Numbered from the stretch's first letter, positions 43,526 to 55,056 are shown. The stretch is DNA of 64,000 nt from Macrococcoides goetzii (GCF_002742385.2 NZ_MJBI02000005.1:1-64000), one strand, 5' to 3'. Translations and numbers: made by a program. Notes: generated by a model from the letters alone, not told the origin.

Positions 43526-44585
43526 TTAACGCTTCTAATTTAGACGTTTGTTCTGCAATCGTTAACGCATCGATAACTTCACCTAATTTACCTTCTACGA
43601 TCTGATCCAGCTTTTGAATCGTTAAACCGATACGGTGATCTGTCACACGGTTTTGAGGATAATTATATGTTCTAATACGTTCAGAACGGTCACCAGTACC
43701 TACTGCTGATTTACGTTGTTCAGAATACTTCGCTTGTTCTTCCTGTAATTTCGCATCAAATACACGCGTTTTAAGTAACTTTAATGCTTTTTCACGGTTT
43801 TTAATTTGAGATTTCTCTGAAGACGTTGCCACAATCCCAGTCGGAATATGCGTAATACGTACTGCTGAGTCAGTCGTGTTAACGTGCTGACCACCAGATC
43901 CAGATGAACGGTACGTCTCAATACGTAAATCTTCCTGGCGGATTTCAATTTCAACATCTTCTACTTCTGGTAATACCGCTACGGTCGCTGTAGACGTATG
44001 AATACGTCCACCACTTTCAGTCGTCGGGATACGTTGTACACGGTGGGCACCATTTTCGAATTTTAACTTACTGTATGCACCTTTACCGATAATAGTGAAA
44101 CTGATTTCTTTAAATCCACCATGGTCCGCTTCGTTTGTTTCCATAACTTCAATCTTCCAGCCTTGTTCTTCTGAGAATCTTGAATACATACGGAATAAAT
44201 CTCCGGCAAAGATATTTGCTTCATCCCCACCAGCTGCTCCACGAATTTCCATCACTACGTTCTTATCATCCATAGGGTCTTTAGGAATCAATAAAAATTT
44301 CATCTTTTCTTCTAATACTGGAATTTGTGGTTTTAATTCATTGATTTCTTCTTTAATCATTTCCTGCTCATCCGCATCACTTGCGTCACCCATCATTTCT
44401 AACGCTTCTTCAAGTTGCTGCTTCACTTCTTTATACTCCCTAAATACTTCAACTGTTTCCTGAAGGTCAGCCTGTTCTTTTGAGTATTCTCTTAATTTAT
44501 CAGTATCACTTACAATATCTGGATCACTTAACAACTCATTTAATTGTTCATAACGTTGTTCTACGATTTCTAACTGATCAAACAT
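43509..44585 (-). CDS. prfA: peptide chain release factor 1
   Basis: 358-aa RF1 recognising UAA/UAG. The GGQ tip is [20 protein letters not shown] (about residues 225-245) and the anticodon-like PxT region is the [13 protein letters not shown] stretch. It is the substrate of the neighbouring PrmC. Confidence 0.97.
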   Translation of the reverse strand: MFDQLEIVEQRYEQLNELLSDPDIVSDTDKLREYSKEQADLQETVEVFREYKEVKQQLEEALEMMGDASDADEQEMIKEEINELKPQIPVLEEKMKFLLIPKDPMDDKNVVMEIRGAAGGDEANIFAGDLFRMYSRFSEEQGWKIEVMETNEADHGGFKEISFTIIGKGAYSKLKFENGAHRVQRIPTTESGGRIHTSTATVAVLPEVEDVEIEIRQEDLRIETYRSSGSGGQHVNTTDSAVRITHIPTGIVATSSEKSQIKNREKALKLLKTRVFDAKLQEEQAKYSEQRKSAVGTGDRSERIRTYNYPQNRVTDHRIGLTIQKLDQIVEGKLGEVIDALTIAEQTSKLEALNDGVL

Positions 44586-44627
44586 ATATATTTACTCCTT
44601 TTAAGTTTATTTAATGTGTTTTATATT

Positions 44628-45215
44628 TTATTTTGGAACGATATGATGCTCACGACATCTCGCTTCATAACTTTCTTTTGCGCCCACTAAAATAATCGGA
44701 TCATCAAAGCGTGCCGGCTCACCGTTAATCAGACGTTGTGTTCTTGAGCTCGGGGCACCACATACACTGCAAACTGCCTGCAATTTCGTAACATGTTCAG
44801 CAACTGCCATTATTTCAGGTACGGGTTCAAAAGGTACACCTCTGAAGTCCATATCTAAACCCGCAGTTATCACACGATAGCCTTCTTCCGCAAGTTGCGT
44901 TGCTACGCCGACGATATCATTATCAAAAAACTGAATTTCATCTATCGCAATAATATCATGGTCTTCCTGCACATGTTCCATAATTTCTGACGAGTGTGAG
45001 ACATTAACTGCTTCAACTTTGTTGCCATTATGAGAGACGACTTCTAAATCGCTATATCTGTCGTCGATGGATGGTTTAAAGACGATGACACGCTGCTTCG
45101 CAAAAAGTCCGCGACGCACACGACGAATCAATTCTTCACTTTTCCCGCTAAACATACTACCTGTAATACACTCTATCCAACCCGAATGATACTGCTCATA
45201 CATCTTGAATGCCAC
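44628..45215 (-). CDS. tdk: thymidine kinase
   Basis: 195-aa type II TK. P-loop [15 protein letters not shown], then DEIQFFD, and a zinc lasso with CSVC and a later Cys/His pair (CREHH). It salvages thymidine to dTMP. Located between prfA and rpmE2 as in Bacillus. Confidence 0.96.
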   Translation of the reverse strand: MAFKMYEQYHSGWIECITGSMFSGKSEELIRRVRRGLFAKQRVIVFKPSIDDRYSDLEVVSHNGNKVEAVNVSHSSEIMEHVQEDHDIIAIDEIQFFDNDIVGVATQLAEEGYRVITAGLDMDFRGVPFEPVPEIMAVAEHVTKLQAVCSVCGAPSSRTQRLINGEPARFDDPIILVGAKESYEARCREHHIVPK

Positions 45216-45294
45216 CTTTTTAAGTCATAATCGCTTTATTATATCATAATTTCACCCTATGTTACATTGAGATTTGAAACTCATGTTCAACATT

Positions 45295-45328
45295 AAAAAA
45301 ACTCCTACACCAAAAGGTATAAGAGTTT
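45295..45328 (-). terminator. terminator after rpmE2
   Basis: Minus-strand AAACTCTTATACC with GGTGTAGGAGTTT around TTTT, then TTTT. Confidence 0.88.
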
Positions 45329-45340
45329 AAGACTTCAGTA

Positions 45341-45595
45341 TTAGTTGTTTGACTTAAGACCGAATTTTTTGTTGAAACGTTCAACACGTCCATCCGCAGA
45401 TGCGAATTTTTGACGGCCTGTGTAGAATGGGTGAGAGTCAGAAGAAATATCCAAACGGATTACTGGGTACTCGTTACCATCTTCCCAAGTCATTGTTTCG
45501 TTTGATTTACGTGTAGATCCACTTAAGAATTTGTAGTCTGTAGTAGAATCTAAAAAGATTACTTTTTGGTAATCTGGGTGAATGCCTGGTTTCAT
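45341..45595 (-). CDS. rpmE2: ribosomal protein bL31, type B
   Basis: 84-aa L31 ([20 protein letters not shown] ... [11 protein letters not shown]) lacking the CxxC zinc ligands, so the zinc-free type B. It is the only L31 gene in the rho-tdk interval here. The leader folds with the ribosome-binding site in a hairpin loop. Confidence 0.96.
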   Translation of the reverse strand: MKPGIHPDYQKVIFLDSTTDYKFLSGSTRKSNETMTWEDGNEYPVIRLDISSDSHPFYTGRQKFASADGRVERFNKKFGLKSNN

Positions 45596-45670
45596 AATTG
45601 TTTTCAGCTCCTTTGCCCTGAACCATCTGGAACAGAGTTATTTCGTGAAATATTTTCACGTCAATACTTA
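45596..45670 (-). promoter_or_regulatory. possible autoregulatory leader of rpmE2
   Basis: Minus strand: TTCAG and CTGAA (5-bp stem) enclose GGCAAAGGAG, the ribosome-binding site of rpmE2. Further upstream a perfect 7-bp inverted repeat, CGTGAAA-ATA-TTTCACG (45644-45660), is present. L31 leaders are known in Firmicutes; membership here is not proved. Confidence 0.45.
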
Positions 45671-45711
45671 CATATTATATACGTCTCACTATAAAAAAGC
45701 AAGGTTAATTT

Positions 45712-47028
45712 TTAAATGATTGGTTTACCTGACTTCGCACTTTCGACCATACGTTCACCAAGCTGTTTAAAGAAATCTTCATTTGATTCACTTTGTTTCA
45801 GACGGCGTAAGAAACGCTCTGTAAAGTCATTGCTATCCGTAAATAAATTTCTCAGCTGCCAAACCATCTCTAATTCTTTCTTATCAAGTAATAATTCCTC
45901 TTTACGCGTTGAACTTCTGCGGATATCAATCGCCGGATAAACACGCTTTTCAGCAAGCTTTCTATCTAACGTAAGCTCCATGTTTCCTGTCCCTTTGAAC
46001 TCTTCATAGATCATATCATCCATACGTGAACCTGTTTCAACAAGCGCCGTAGATAGAATCGTCAAACTTCCGCCTGCTTCAATGTTACGCGCTGCTCCGA
46101 AAAATGCTTTCGGACGATGCAGACTGGCAGGATCTAGTCCACCTGATAATGTACGACCACTCGGGGGTACTACTAAGTTATAAGCACGTGCCAGTCGCGT
46201 AATCGAATCCATTAAGATAATGACGTCTTCACCAATCTCAACGAGACGTTTCGCACGCTCTAATAACAGTTCGGCAACTTTTACGTGGTGTTCTGGTGGT
46301 TCATCAAATGTTGAATGCACGACTTCTGCCGCTTCAACTGAACGCTCAAGATCCGTTACTTCTTCAGGACGTTCACCAACCAGTAAGATAAACAATTTCG
46401 CTTCCGGATGATTGACACAGATTGCATTTGCGATTTCTTTCAGCAATGACGTTTTCCCTGCTTTAGGAGGTGCTACAATCATCCCACGTTGCCCAAATCC
46501 AATCGGTGTCACTAAGTCCATGATACGCGTTGAATATGCTGTCTTCGTTGTTTCAAGACGAATTCTTGTATCCGGATAAAGTGGTGTTAATGCCTGGAAG
46601 TGAGGACGCTTCTTAACTTCTTCAGCATTTTGATCATTGACGAAGTCTACTTGCAATAATCCATAATATTTCTCATTTTCTTTTGGTTTACGAACTTTCC
46701 CGGTAACTTTATCCCCTTTTTTAATCTCAAAACGACGAATCTGACTCGCAGAGATGTAAATATCTTTCTCACCTTTTGAATAGTTAACCGTTCTTAAAAA
46801 TCCATATCCATCTGGCTGTATATCATCTAATATACCTTCCATATAGTAGTTGCCGTCTTTTTCCATCTGTTTCTCCATGATGGCCAGCACTAATTCTTTT
46901 TTATTTAATTTACTATAATTAACAAGGCCTAGTTCTTTCGCTTTCGCTGTTAATGCTTTTGTTGTGTGATTTTTATATAATTCGTGAAAAGACTCATACT
47001 GAGGGCTTGTTCTCACTTTTTCTACCAT
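45712..47028 (-). CDS. rho: transcription termination factor Rho
   Basis: 438-aa hexameric RNA helicase. RNA-binding cold-shock domain (about residues 48-120, EGILDDIQPDGYGFLR), Walker A APPKAGKTSLLKEI, Walker B in DVIILMDSITRLARAYN, and the Q/R loops. The ATG at 47028 (MVEKVRTSPQ) is chosen because it gives the same length and N-terminal alignment as S. aureus Rho. Confidence 0.95.
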   Translation of the reverse strand: MVEKVRTSPQYESFHELYKNHTTKALTAKAKELGLVNYSKLNKKELVLAIMEKQMEKDGNYYMEGILDDIQPDGYGFLRTVNYSKGEKDIYISASQIRRFEIKKGDKVTGKVRKPKENEKYYGLLQVDFVNDQNAEEVKKRPHFQALTPLYPDTRIRLETTKTAYSTRIMDLVTPIGFGQRGMIVAPPKAGKTSLLKEIANAICVNHPEAKLFILLVGERPEEVTDLERSVEAAEVVHSTFDEPPEHHVKVAELLLERAKRLVEIGEDVIILMDSITRLARAYNLVVPPSGRTLSGGLDPASLHRPKAFFGAARNIEAGGSLTILSTALVETGSRMDDMIYEEFKGTGNMELTLDRKLAEKRVYPAIDIRRSSTRKEELLLDKKELEMVWQLRNLFTDSNDFTERFLRRLKQSESNEDFFKQLGERMVESAKSGKPII

Positions 47029-47155
47029 TTCTACACCCATTTCTATATTAATTTATCGTTAAAGCTCTATACATTCGTTTTGGAAAATTCAAAAAGAAAA
47101 AGAAGAAGTTTCAAGAGGAATATCACTAGATAGTTTAGCATGTTTTGATAAAAAG

Positions 47156-47182
47156 AAAAAGCTCGAGCGTCTGCTCAAGCTT
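47156..47182 (-). terminator. terminator after glpX
   Basis: Minus-strand AAGCTTGAGC with GCTCGAGCTT around AGAC, then TTTC. It lies just past the glpX stop. Confidence 0.85.
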
Positions 47183-47192
47183 TTATTTATGA

Positions 47193-48170
47193 TTAAATTG
47201 TATCTTCGTGGTTGATTGTTAAGCCTGGTTTCTTCTCTAAACTATGGCGACCTTGTACGAAACGTACTGTACCAGATTTTGCACGCATAACTAATGAATG
47301 TGTTTCAGCGTATCCGCCTTTAAACTGAACACCTTTCATTAATTCACCGTCAGTTACTGCTGTAGCAGCAAAGATTGCATCGTCACCTTTTACCATATCA
47401 TCCAATTGTAATACAGTGTTTGGCTCGATTCCCATCTTGCGGCAACGTTCTTCTTGTTCTGCATCTTCCGGTAAAAGAATACCCTGGAAGTCGCCACCTA
47501 AAGCTTTAATACCAACAGCAGCGATAACGCCTTCAGGTGCACCACCTGAACCGAATAAAATATCAACACCCGTAAAATCAAACGCTGTATTAATCGCACC
47601 AGCAACGTCTCCGTGTTCGATTAATTTAATGCGCGCACCCGCTTCACGGATTTCTTTAATGATACCTGCATGGCGCTCACGATTTAATAATGTTGCTGTA
47701 ACGTCAGAAATATTTTTCCCTTTCGCTTTAGCAACTGCTTGTAAATTTTCTGTTACTGATTTAGAAATATCCACTACACCTACACAGTCAGGACCGACTG
47801 CAATTTTCTCCATATACATATCCGGTGCATGAAGTAACGTTCCTCTATCACCAACAGCTAGTACTGTCATTGCATTCCATGAACCTTCAGCAACGAGTGT
47901 TGTTCCTTCTAGAGGATCAACTGCGATATCAATTTGAGGACCTTCTTTTGTTCCTAGTTCTTCACCGATATATAACATTGGTGCCTCATCCATTTCACCT
48001 TCACCAATAACTACAACACCGTCCATAGGAATTGTATCAAATACTTCGCGCATTGCTGTTGTTGCTGCGTCGTCCGCTTCGTTCTTTAACCCTTTACCTA
48101 CCCAACGCGCACTTTTAAGCGCTGCCGCTTCTGTAACTCTAACTAATTCCATTGACAAACTACGTTCCAT
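47193..48170 (-). CDS. glpX: class II fructose-1,6-bisphosphatase
   Basis: 325-aa GlpX-type FBPase for gluconeogenesis. Metal-site motifs are [14 protein letters not shown] and [13 protein letters not shown]. The ATG at 48170 (MERSLSMEL) has GGAGAATGTTT upstream; the longer frame runs through an unlikely N-terminal extension. The glpX-rho order follows Bacillus. Confidence 0.92.
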   Translation of the reverse strand: MERSLSMELVRVTEAAALKSARWVGKGLKNEADDAATTAMREVFDTIPMDGVVVIGEGEMDEAPMLYIGEELGTKEGPQIDIAVDPLEGTTLVAEGSWNAMTVLAVGDRGTLLHAPDMYMEKIAVGPDCVGVVDISKSVTENLQAVAKAKGKNISDVTATLLNRERHAGIIKEIREAGARIKLIEHGDVAGAINTAFDFTGVDILFGSGGAPEGVIAAVGIKALGGDFQGILLPEDAEQEERCRKMGIEPNTVLQLDDMVKGDDAIFAATAVTDGELMKGVQFKGGYAETHSLVMRAKSGTVRFVQGRHSLEKKPGLTINHEDTI

Positions 48171-48279
48171 AAACATTCTCCTCTGCATTAGATATGTAAC
48201 ATCGTTAATAGTATAACACATTCCAACATTATGAGTACCATTAGTTATCAAATGATGCTTATTTTTATAAAGACAAAAT

Positions 48280-48315
48280 AAAAAGCCTACTTGCTGGCTA
48301 TTCAGCAAGTAAGCT
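48280..48315 (-). terminator. terminator after the hxlR-type gene
   Basis: Minus-strand CTTACTTGCTG with CAGCAAGTAGG around AATAGC, then CTTTTTATTT. Confidence 0.88.
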
Positions 48316-48320
48316 TCTTA

Positions 48321-48650
48321 TTATGCTTGTTTTTCGTCTAGTTCTAAGTGCTCTTGTGCCCATGCTTCAATCGGATGCATTGCATTAGATAAGGCATAAC
48401 CTTTATCTGTTAATACATATTTAATTGAAAGAGGGGTTGTAGAAACGACTTTCTTTTCAACAAGACCCCATTCAGCTAATTCACTCAATTTCAAACTTAA
48501 TGCACGTGGCGTAATTGATTTTAAGTCACGTTTCATATCAGAAAAATGTGCAGAGCGATCTTCTGAACGCGATAAATAGTTTATAAGTAGGCCATTCCAA
48601 CTGCGACCAAGAATCTTAAACGTCTCTTCTAAATACGGACATACTTCCAT
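48321..48650 (-). CDS. HxlR-family transcriptional regulator
   Basis: 109-aa winged-helix protein, beginning MEVCPYLEETFKILGRSWNG, with the HxlR core (ITPRALSLKLSELAEWGLV). The conserved Cys near residue 4 (CPY) is the redox/aldehyde-sensing position in HypR/HxlR/YodB relatives. The ATG at 48650 has GAGGTG upstream; GTG at 48659 is an alternative. A 33-bp perfect palindrome lies 35 bp upstream. Its target may be itself; no other gene is divergent with it. Confidence 0.88.
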   Translation of the reverse strand: MEVCPYLEETFKILGRSWNGLLINYLSRSEDRSAHFSDMKRDLKSITPRALSLKLSELAEWGLVEKKVVSTTPLSIKYVLTDKGYALSNAMHPIEAWAQEHLELDEKQA

Positions 48651-48684
48651 ATGACTCACCTCTTTATATTACTATTGTACACCG

Positions 48685-48717
48685 ATATAAAAAATATATC
48701 AAATATATTTTTTATAT
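48685..48717. promoter_or_regulatory. perfect 15-bp inverted repeat, candidate HxlR operator
   Basis: ATATAAAAAATATAT (48685-48699), 3-nt gap, ATATATTTTTTATAT (48703-48717). Both arms are exact complements. It lies between the hxlR-type start and the murA2 terminator. Confidence 0.6.
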
Positions 48718-48730
48718 ATTTGTTGCTTAA

Positions 48731-48757
48731 GAAAAAAAAACGGCATTATCGCCGTTT
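48731..48757 (-). terminator. terminator after the second murA
   Basis: Minus-strand AAAACGGC with GCCGTTTT around GATAAT, then TTTTT. Confidence 0.88.
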
Positions 48758-48771
48758 TAGGGAATTAATTA

Positions 48772-50028
48772 TTAAATCTCTTCTCTCCAGATATCTGCAC
48801 CAAGTGTCTTTAACTTCTCAACAATACCGCTATATCCACGGTCAATATGTCTAACGTTATAAACCGTCGTAATACCTTCAGCAGCAAGACCTGCTATAAC
48901 CAGACATGCACCCGCACGTAAATCACTTGCAGCAACTTCTGCGCCTGATAGTTGAGAAGGTTTAACGGTTGCAGTTCCACCAGACTCAGTAATATCCCCG
49001 TTCATACGTGACAATTCATCAACGTGTTTGAATCTTGCTGGATAGATTGTATCTGTAATCGTACTTTGACCATCTGCCATAAATAATAATGGTGTAAACG
49101 GTTGTTGTAAGTCAGTTGCAAATCCTGGATAAACATTTGTTGTAATTGTTACCGGGTTATACTTTTCCGGTTTAGAAATTAATGCTTTATCTTCACCAAT
49201 CTGAACATTAACACCCATCTCAATAAGCTTGGCTGTTAATGGTTCCATATGTAAAGGGATGATATTTTCAATTAATACTTCCTCACCCATCATTGCAGCA
49301 GCACACATATATGTCCCCGCTTCAATTCTATCAGGAATAATTGTGTGTGAAGTACCTTGAAGTGATTCTACACCTTCAATTTTTAAAGTATCAGTACCTG
49401 CGCCGCGTATTTTTGCACCCATGTTGTTTAAAAGTGTCGCAACATCAACGATTTCAGGTTCTTTAGCAGCATTCTCAATGACTGTTTTACCTTTAGCCAT
49501 CGAAGCAGCAAGCATAATATTAATTGTCGCTCCAACAGATACGACATCCAGGAAGATTTTCGCACCTTTTAATTCTTTAGCTTCAAGGTACATGCCACCT
49601 GCTTCATTCGTAACAGTAGCACCTAACGCTTCGAAACCTTTAATGTGCTGATCAATTGGACGTGGTCCTAATGGACAGCCACCAGGTAAACCGATCACAC
49701 ATTTTTTAAACTTTCCAAGCATTGCACCCATCATATAATATGAGGCACGTAATGATTGAACTTTATGATTAGGAAGAGGCATATTAACAGCATTTGAAGG
49801 ATCTACTGTTAAGCGGTCGCCATCTAAAGTTGTCGTTATATTCAAATCTTCTAATAAACTCATTAAAGTCACAACGTCTGAAATTTCTGGTAAACCTTCT
49901 AATGTAACAGGACTACTTGCCATTAATGTTGCCGGAATTAAAGCAACTGCACTATTTTTAGCACCACTGATTTGAACTGATCCTTTAAGAGGATTGCCTC
50001 CTCTTATTTTAATTACTTCTTCTGACAT
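48772..50028 (-). CDS. murZ: UDP-GlcNAc 1-carboxyvinyltransferase (second copy)
   Basis: 418-aa MurA paralogue (MurA2/MurZ). It has [12 protein letters not shown] and the catalytic cysteine in [11 protein letters not shown]. The ATG follows AAAGGAGTACAATT. Two MurA enzymes are usual in staphylococci and Bacillus; this copy sits beside fba, the murZ place. The symbol rests on this synteny. Confidence 0.9.
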   Translation of the reverse strand: MSEEVIKIRGGNPLKGSVQISGAKNSAVALIPATLMASSPVTLEGLPEISDVVTLMSLLEDLNITTTLDGDRLTVDPSNAVNMPLPNHKVQSLRASYYMMGAMLGKFKKCVIGLPGGCPLGPRPIDQHIKGFEALGATVTNEAGGMYLEAKELKGAKIFLDVVSVGATINIMLAASMAKGKTVIENAAKEPEIVDVATLLNNMGAKIRGAGTDTLKIEGVESLQGTSHTIIPDRIEAGTYMCAAAMMGEEVLIENIIPLHMEPLTAKLIEMGVNVQIGEDKALISKPEKYNPVTITTNVYPGFATDLQQPFTPLLFMADGQSTITDTIYPARFKHVDELSRMNGDITESGGTATVKPSQLSGAEVAASDLRAGACLVIAGLAAEGITTVYNVRHIDRGYSGIVEKLKTLGADIWREEI

Positions 50029-50164
50029 AATTGTACTCCTTTAACTTTTATCACACACATTTATCTTATTATTGTTGATTATTTTTATTATAAACTAATT
50101 CATTTTAGTAATGCAAAACAAAAAGCATGAAGTTCAATATAATCTAAAGGGTAAAATTAGTCAA

Positions 50165-50198
50165 GAAAAAAAGACTGATATGACATGCATATCAGTCT
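50165..50198 (-). terminator. terminator after fba
   Basis: Minus-strand AGACTGATATG with CATATCAGTCT around CATGT, then TTTTTTTC. Confidence 0.92.
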
Positions 50199-50215
50199 CA
50201 AGTATGAAATAAAAT

Positions 50216-51073
50216 TTAAGCTTTGTTAGAAGTACCAAATTCTTTAATTTTACCGATTACTGTTGCTTTAATTGCTTCACGTGCTGGTCCTAAATATTTA
50301 CGTGGATCATATACGTTAGCATCATTATTTAATGTATCACGAACAGCTTTAGCTGAAGCGATTTGGTTTTCAGTGTTTACGTTGATTTTAGCAGTACCTA
50401 AAGAAATTGAACGCTCGATATCTTTCGTTGGGATACCTGTACCACCGTGTAATACTAATGGTAAACCAGTTGCTTTACCGATTTCTTCCATTTCTTTGAA
50501 ACCTAAGTTTGGCTCACCTTTGTAAGGACCGTGTACTGAACCTAATGCAGGCGCTAAGCAGTCAATACCAGTTTTTTCAACTAATTCCTGACATTCTTTA
50601 GCATCAGCATATACAACACCGTCAGATACTACATCGTCTTCTTGTCCGCCAACACGTCCTAATTCAGCTTCAACTGAAACGCCTTTAGCGTGGGCATATT
50701 CAACTACTTTACTTGTGATTTCAACGTTTTCTTCGAATGAATGATGAGAAGCATCAATCATAACAGAAGTAAATCCAGCATCAATCGCAGCTTTACAGCT
50801 TTCAAAACTTGAACCGTGGTCTAAATGGATTGCTACAGGAACTGTAATTTCCATATCTTTCATTAAACCTTCAACCATTTTTACTACTGTGTAGAAACCA
50901 CCCATATATTTAGCTGCACCTTCAGAAACACCTAAAATAACTGGTGCATTTTCTTCTTGAGAAGCACCTAAGATTGCTTGAGTGAATTCAAGGTTGTTAA
51001 GGTTGTATTGACCAACAGCATAACCACCTTCTTTTGCTTTGATTAACATTTCTTTCATAGAAACTAATGGCAT
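50216..51073 (-). CDS. fbaA: class II fructose-bisphosphate aldolase
   Basis: 285-aa zinc aldolase. Zinc ligands and catalysis are in [21 protein letters not shown] and [10 protein letters not shown]. It cleaves fructose-1,6-bisphosphate in glycolysis and serves gluconeogenesis with the nearby GlpX. The leader carries a perfect 12-bp palindrome (51094-51105). Confidence 0.95.
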   Translation of the reverse strand: MPLVSMKEMLIKAKEGGYAVGQYNLNNLEFTQAILGASQEENAPVILGVSEGAAKYMGGFYTVVKMVEGLMKDMEITVPVAIHLDHGSSFESCKAAIDAGFTSVMIDASHHSFEENVEITSKVVEYAHAKGVSVEAELGRVGGQEDDVVSDGVVYADAKECQELVEKTGIDCLAPALGSVHGPYKGEPNLGFKEMEEIGKATGLPLVLHGGTGIPTKDIERSISLGTAKINVNTENQIASAKAVRDTLNNDANVYDPRKYLGPAREAIKATVIGKIKEFGTSNKA

Positions 51074-51093
51074 GGATAAAATCCTCCTTGTTT

Positions 51094-51105
51094 GTGCTTA
51101 AGCAC
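51094..51105. promoter_or_regulatory. 12-bp palindrome in the fba leader
   Basis: GTGCTTAAGCAC, a perfect dyad, with the fba ribosome-binding site (AAGGAGG) a few bases downstream. It could be a repressor operator or a small mRNA hairpin. Confidence 0.4.
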
Positions 51106-51164
51106 TATTTTTATAAGGTAAGTATAGCACTTCGTTATTTTATTTGCATGCGTTAAGGGTCGTT

Positions 51165-51512
51165 TTATGAAAACTTTTCAGCGATTTTCACAACTTCGTC
51201 AATTGTAAACGGCTTCATTAAGACACCTGTTGCGCCAGTCTGCTTAATCGACTGAATCTCTTCATCTGTCTGAAAAGCTGAAACAAGATAAACGGGAACA
51301 TCCGAGAATGCTCTCAGCTGATTTAGCGTTTCGTCACCCGACATGACCGGCATTTTTCTATCTAAAAATACGAGATCATAATCATTTGATTTGATTAATT
51401 CCAATCCTATTTTTCCATTTTCGGCAATTTCAGTATCATACTCTTTCATTTTAAATATTTCCTGAAAAAGCAGTCTTATATTAGGTTCATCGTCAATTAC
51501 TAATATTTTCAT
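51165..51512 (-). CDS. single-domain response regulator (Spo0F-like)
   Basis: 115-aa receiver domain without an output domain. The acid pocket is DDE (residues 7-9), the phospho-acceptor is Asp51 in FLDRKMP, and the Lys is in LMKPFT (about 99). The ATG at 51512 follows GGAGAAAAC; the longer frame lacks a better site. Between fba and pyrG, as in Bacillus spo0F. Its kinase and phosphotransfer partner are not in this window, and the family does not sporulate. Confidence 0.88.
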   Translation of the reverse strand: MKILVIDDEPNIRLLFQEIFKMKEYDTEIAENGKIGLELIKSNDYDLVFLDRKMPVMSGDETLNQLRAFSDVPVYLVSAFQTDEEIQSIKQTGATGVLMKPFTIDEVVKIAEKFS

Positions 51513-51577
51513 TTCATGTTTTCTCCATTTCATTTATGATATGATATGTGTTAAGAATTTTAGAAAGAAGGTTTACC

Positions 51578-52072
51578 ATGCTTAAAATATTTAATACGCA
51601 ACTTAATGGTATCTTTAAAAAAATAGATATGCAAGAAGCTGAGCTAGATATAGCAGGCAGATTACTTGCACAAGCCGTAGTTGGAGAAGGTAAAATATAC
51701 ATTAAAGGATTTGGCGACTTAAAGTTTTTCGAGGAATTTGCTGCAAATAGCAAAGAAAATTTATTCGATGCTGCAGTCTACATTTCTGATGCGTTAGTTG
51801 ATGGAACAGATCGCGTTCTCGTAATGAGCGATGCATATGATGAAAGTACTGCTGAGTTTGTTGATAGTCTGGAAGTCCGAGATATCGACTACGTATTAGT
51901 ATGTAATAAACACGATGATATTCGATCGATGAATTTTATCGATTTGAGTACACCACGTGCACTAGTACCTACTGAAGATTTCAGTCGTATTATCACGCCA
52001 CATATGATGGCGATGAACTACATCTACTATGCGATCTACAACGTGATGCATGAGATGCTGGTGGAGGAATAG
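51578..52072 (+). CDS. DUF2529 protein (YwjG-like)
   Basis: 164 aa beginning MLKIFNTQLNGIFKKIDMQE. It has a SIS-like alpha/beta look (IYIKGFGDLKFFEE, VLVMSDAYDE), matching the DUF2529 family found between pyrG and fba in Bacillales. The ATG at 51578 follows GAAGGTTTACC. Function unknown. Confidence 0.8.
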   Translation: MLKIFNTQLNGIFKKIDMQEAELDIAGRLLAQAVVGEGKIYIKGFGDLKFFEEFAANSKENLFDAAVYISDALVDGTDRVLVMSDAYDESTAEFVDSLEVRDIDYVLVCNKHDDIRSMNFIDLSTPRALVPTEDFSRIITPHMMAMNYIYYAIYNVMHEMLVEE

Positions 52073-52086
52073 AAATAGCGTGATGA

Positions 52087-52125
52087 AACAAGTCTGATAT
52101 ATTGCGAATATCGGACTTGTTTTCT
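52087..52125 (+). terminator. terminator after the DUF2529 gene
   Basis: ACAAGTCTGATAT pairs with ATATCGGACTTGT around ATTGCGA, then TTTCTT. It forms the first, slightly diverged hairpin of array C. Confidence 0.8.
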
Positions 52126-52431
52126 TGATATACACGATTTCGACGTGCGTCTTGTCCGATATTCCACTTATATCGGACTTGTTTTCTTGATATACACGAT
52201 TTCGACATGCGTCTTGTCCGATATTCCACTTATATCGGACTTGTTTTCTTGATATACGCGATTTCGACGTGTGTCTTGTCCGATATTCCACTTATATCGG
52301 ACTTGTTTTCTTGATATACACGATTTCGATGTGTATCTTGTCCGATATATCACTTATATCGGACTTGTTTTCTTGATATACGCGATTTCGACATGCGTCT
52401 TGTCCGATATTCCACTTATATCGGACTTGTT
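52111..52431. repeat. tandem array C: five intervals of 62 bp
   Basis: TCGGACTTG recurs at 52111, 52173, 52235, 52297, 52359 and 52421, exactly 62 bp apart. Each unit has a hairpin GTCCGATAT/ATATCGGAC and a filler TTTTCTTGATATACACGATT with GACG/CGTC. The sequence differs from arrays A and B but shares the period and the terminator-like design. It fills the convergent gap between the DUF2529 gene and the NERD gene. Confidence 0.94.
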
Positions 52432-52445
52432 GCTCTCACACATTG

Positions 52446-53339
52446 CTACTCAAACCAATAAACTCTACCTTTATTCTTTCCTTTAAACTTACAGCTATTT
52501 AAAAGAGCTCTTTGGACTGTCTTAATTTCACAGTTACTCCATTCAGCTATTTCTTTAATTTGAAATGGTTCATTTTTAAGGACTGAAACTTGTCTAGCTG
52601 CTTCTGTAATATAATCTAGTTTGCTTAGTCTTCTCCCACAACGACAAGCCACATATTTCTTTCTACTTGCTACCTCCACACACCCAAATCGTTTACACTT
52701 TGGACAACGATAACCTTTCTTCATCTGCGTATAATCGTAATAAGCAAATCGGTGATTATCGACCACGTTCGCTGCAATCAACGCTTTAGCCAAACGGTAA
52801 TCTTCATCAGTCGGTGGTCCAAGTTTTTTAAGATAATCTATAATACCAGGTATTTGGCCGGCAAACTTTACATATTGATCACCATTGAAGTTCCTCAGAA
52901 TAAAATTCTCATTCACAAAGATGATACGACTCATATGTTCGTATCGAAATCCATTGTGCATTAAAAATTGGGGTAAAATAAGGTCTGCACGTTTCAACTG
53001 TGATATTATCGTTTGATCGACTCTACCGCGATTATTCTTAAATATTCCATCTATATAAGTGTATTCTCCAGAATAATTTTTTGTATCAAAGTGAAAAATT
53101 TTACCATTCCCAATAATCAAAAAATCAAACTGAGCTTTACTAGATTCTTTCAACGTAATATCCCAAAGCTTCAATCCCCCTTCGACAGCTTGCAGTTGTT
53201 CATAAAAATGGTTTTCTCCGGTAAATCCGACTTGATAGGCAAATAAAGTAGTACTGTCATCTTTTGTCAGGCTACACCTTCCATCAACATTCATTAAATA
53301 ACTCATCTTATTATCAGGTTCATGAAGTTTTAGAAACAT
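52446..53339 (-). CDS. NERD-domain protein with zinc ribbon
   Basis: 297 aa. A NERD (nuclease-related) domain spans about residues 35-150 (QVGFTGENHFYEQLQAVEGG, FDFLIIGNGKIFHFDTKNYS). A C-terminal zinc ribbon has CPKC and CRCG pairs (about residues 213-235), followed by a helix-turn-helix-like tail (IKEIAEWSNCEIKTVQRAL). This suggests a nucleic-acid-processing enzyme; the role is unknown. It lies between array C and pyrG. Confidence 0.82.
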   Translation of the reverse strand: MFLKLHEPDNKMSYLMNVDGRCSLTKDDSTTLFAYQVGFTGENHFYEQLQAVEGGLKLWDITLKESSKAQFDFLIIGNGKIFHFDTKNYSGEYTYIDGIFKNNRGRVDQTIISQLKRADLILPQFLMHNGFRYEHMSRIIFVNENFILRNFNGDQYVKFAGQIPGIIDYLKKLGPPTDEDYRLAKALIAANVVDNHRFAYYDYTQMKKGYRCPKCKRFGCVEVASRKKYVACRCGRRLSKLDYITEAARQVSVLKNEPFQIKEIAEWSNCEIKTVQRALLNSCKFKGKNKGRVYWFE

Positions 53340-53415
53340 ATTACACCTCCTACCCCTTAATTTACAACACTAATTTCAATATTTCAATAGTTAACTTTTG
53401 TTAACTCTCAACATA

Positions 53416-53446
53416 CAAAAAAGGCCACCTCAAAAGGATGACCTTT
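53416..53446 (-). terminator. terminator after pyrG
   Basis: Minus-strand AAAGGTCATCC with GAGGTGGCCTTT around TTTT, then TTTG. Confidence 0.85.
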
Positions 53447-53454
53447 AAAAACTC

Positions 53455-55056
<1,602 letters not shown>

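Noticed and set aside
52111-52431. Overlapping minus-strand ORFs of 61-109 aa with repeated protein sequence in array C
   Set aside because: They are produced by a 62-bp tandem repeat that shifts frame with each copy and have no ribosome-binding site; none matches a known protein.
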